A stretch of DNA of 37,734 bases from a virus. The first letter of the stretch is position 1. Each line of letters opens with the position of its first letter. Positions 37,597-37,734 of this stretch are shown here, piece by piece. A program made the translations under genes and the position numbers. A model generated the notes under the pieces. It worked only from the letters and a program-made list of their open reading frames with translations, ran no database searches and was not told where the DNA came from. Location of the stretch: IMG/VR virus record IMGVR_UViG_3300044631_001997, positions 1-37,734 of that record; one strand, 5' to 3'.

Positions 37597-37734
37597 CTAT
37601 CGCGCAAGCCGGCAACGCTGTTCGTCAATCATCGCGCGCACCTGTTCGATAGTGGCGGGCTGACCTGAGAACTTCGCTGCTGGAACCAGCGGGGTGTCAG
37701 CCGGATCCACCATGTCTGGCGACCGCCACGCTCG
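37597..37734 (-). CDS. C-terminal end of an unknown protein (5' end beyond window or ATG 37713)
   Basis: An open frame from the right edge to a TAG at 37597-37599. It reads ...SPDMVDPADTPLVPAAKFS and QVRAMIDEQRCRLAR at the end. An internal ATG at 37713 would give a 38-residue peptide. No promoter is seen inside the window, so a longer gene entering from the right is likelier. The composition is like the real genes here, but the piece is short. Confidence 0.4.
   Translation of the reverse strand, partial: RAWRSPDMVDPADTPLVPAAKFSGQPATIEQVRAMIDEQRCRLAR

Noticed and set aside
37443-37652. Plus-strand 69-residue ORF
   Set aside because: It crosses the inverted repeat, has Arg-rich composition without motifs, and lies opposite a better minus-strand frame at the right edge.

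Overview
This window looks like the replication and metabolism half of a large, GC-rich (roughly 63-65% G+C by eye) tailed-phage or phage-like genome. Genes are short and tightly packed, and all but one are read on the minus strand, mostly in chains whose stop and start codons overlap (GTGA or ATGA). I see no rRNA, no ribosomal-protein or housekeeping genes, no terminase and no recognisable capsid genes. Operon starts carry a sigma70-like signature: a TTGACA-type -35, a 16-18 nt spacer and a TAnnnn -10. In six of twelve cases the -10 ends exactly 6 nt before the start codon, which predicts leaderless mRNAs. That habit is common in Deinococcota and Actinobacteria, so such a host is plausible but not proven.

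Layout, left to right (transcription runs right to left). At 1-7500 lies a replication and recombination block: a fragment of an unknown gene; a family A DNA polymerase fused to a family 4 type uracil-DNA glycosylase and interrupted by an HNH intein; a small Cys/His protein; a possible ssDNA-binding protein; a RecA-like (Sak4-type) ATPase; and a Cas4/AddB-like PD-(D/E)XK nuclease. At 7500-18300 are a zinc-knuckle protein, a DUF2325-like multidomain protein, an SNF2-type helicase with a possible HARP-like start, an 827-residue von Willebrand A (MIDAS) protein and a RecD/Dda-like helicase. At 18300-21014 two small ORFs follow a nicotinamide phosphoribosyltransferase homologue and a PRPP-synthetase homologue, a pair matching the phage NAD+-rebuilding pathways (NARP1-type or NadV/Prs-type).

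The 490-bp gene-free stretch at 21015-21503 holds the oddest signal: two tRNA-like units on the minus strand in which the T-arm/acceptor/CCA half comes before the 5' acceptor/D-arm half. They look like circularly permuted tRNA genes. The left unit also has a matching anticodon stem and an outer helix joining its leader and trailer.

From 21500 to 36400 come many small proteins of unknown function, plus a calcineurin-like phosphoesterase, three glycine/serine/alanine-rich proteins that may be virion parts, an SPFH/band-7 lipoprotein-like protein, a macro-domain (ADP-ribose-binding) protein, several zinc ribbons, and the single plus-strand gene, a DUF3987-like primase/helicase relative. The right end (36381-37734) has a recombinase-like protein without a visible catalytic C-terminus. 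Upstream of its promoter is a gene-free region with two 78-bp tandem repeats, three snap-back hairpins with 2-nt loops and a long inverted repeat: a candidate origin, regulatory hub or att-like site.

Taken together the genes make, repair and recombine phage DNA, and probably restore NAD+ and process ADP-ribose derivatives during infection, perhaps against NAD+-depleting host defences.
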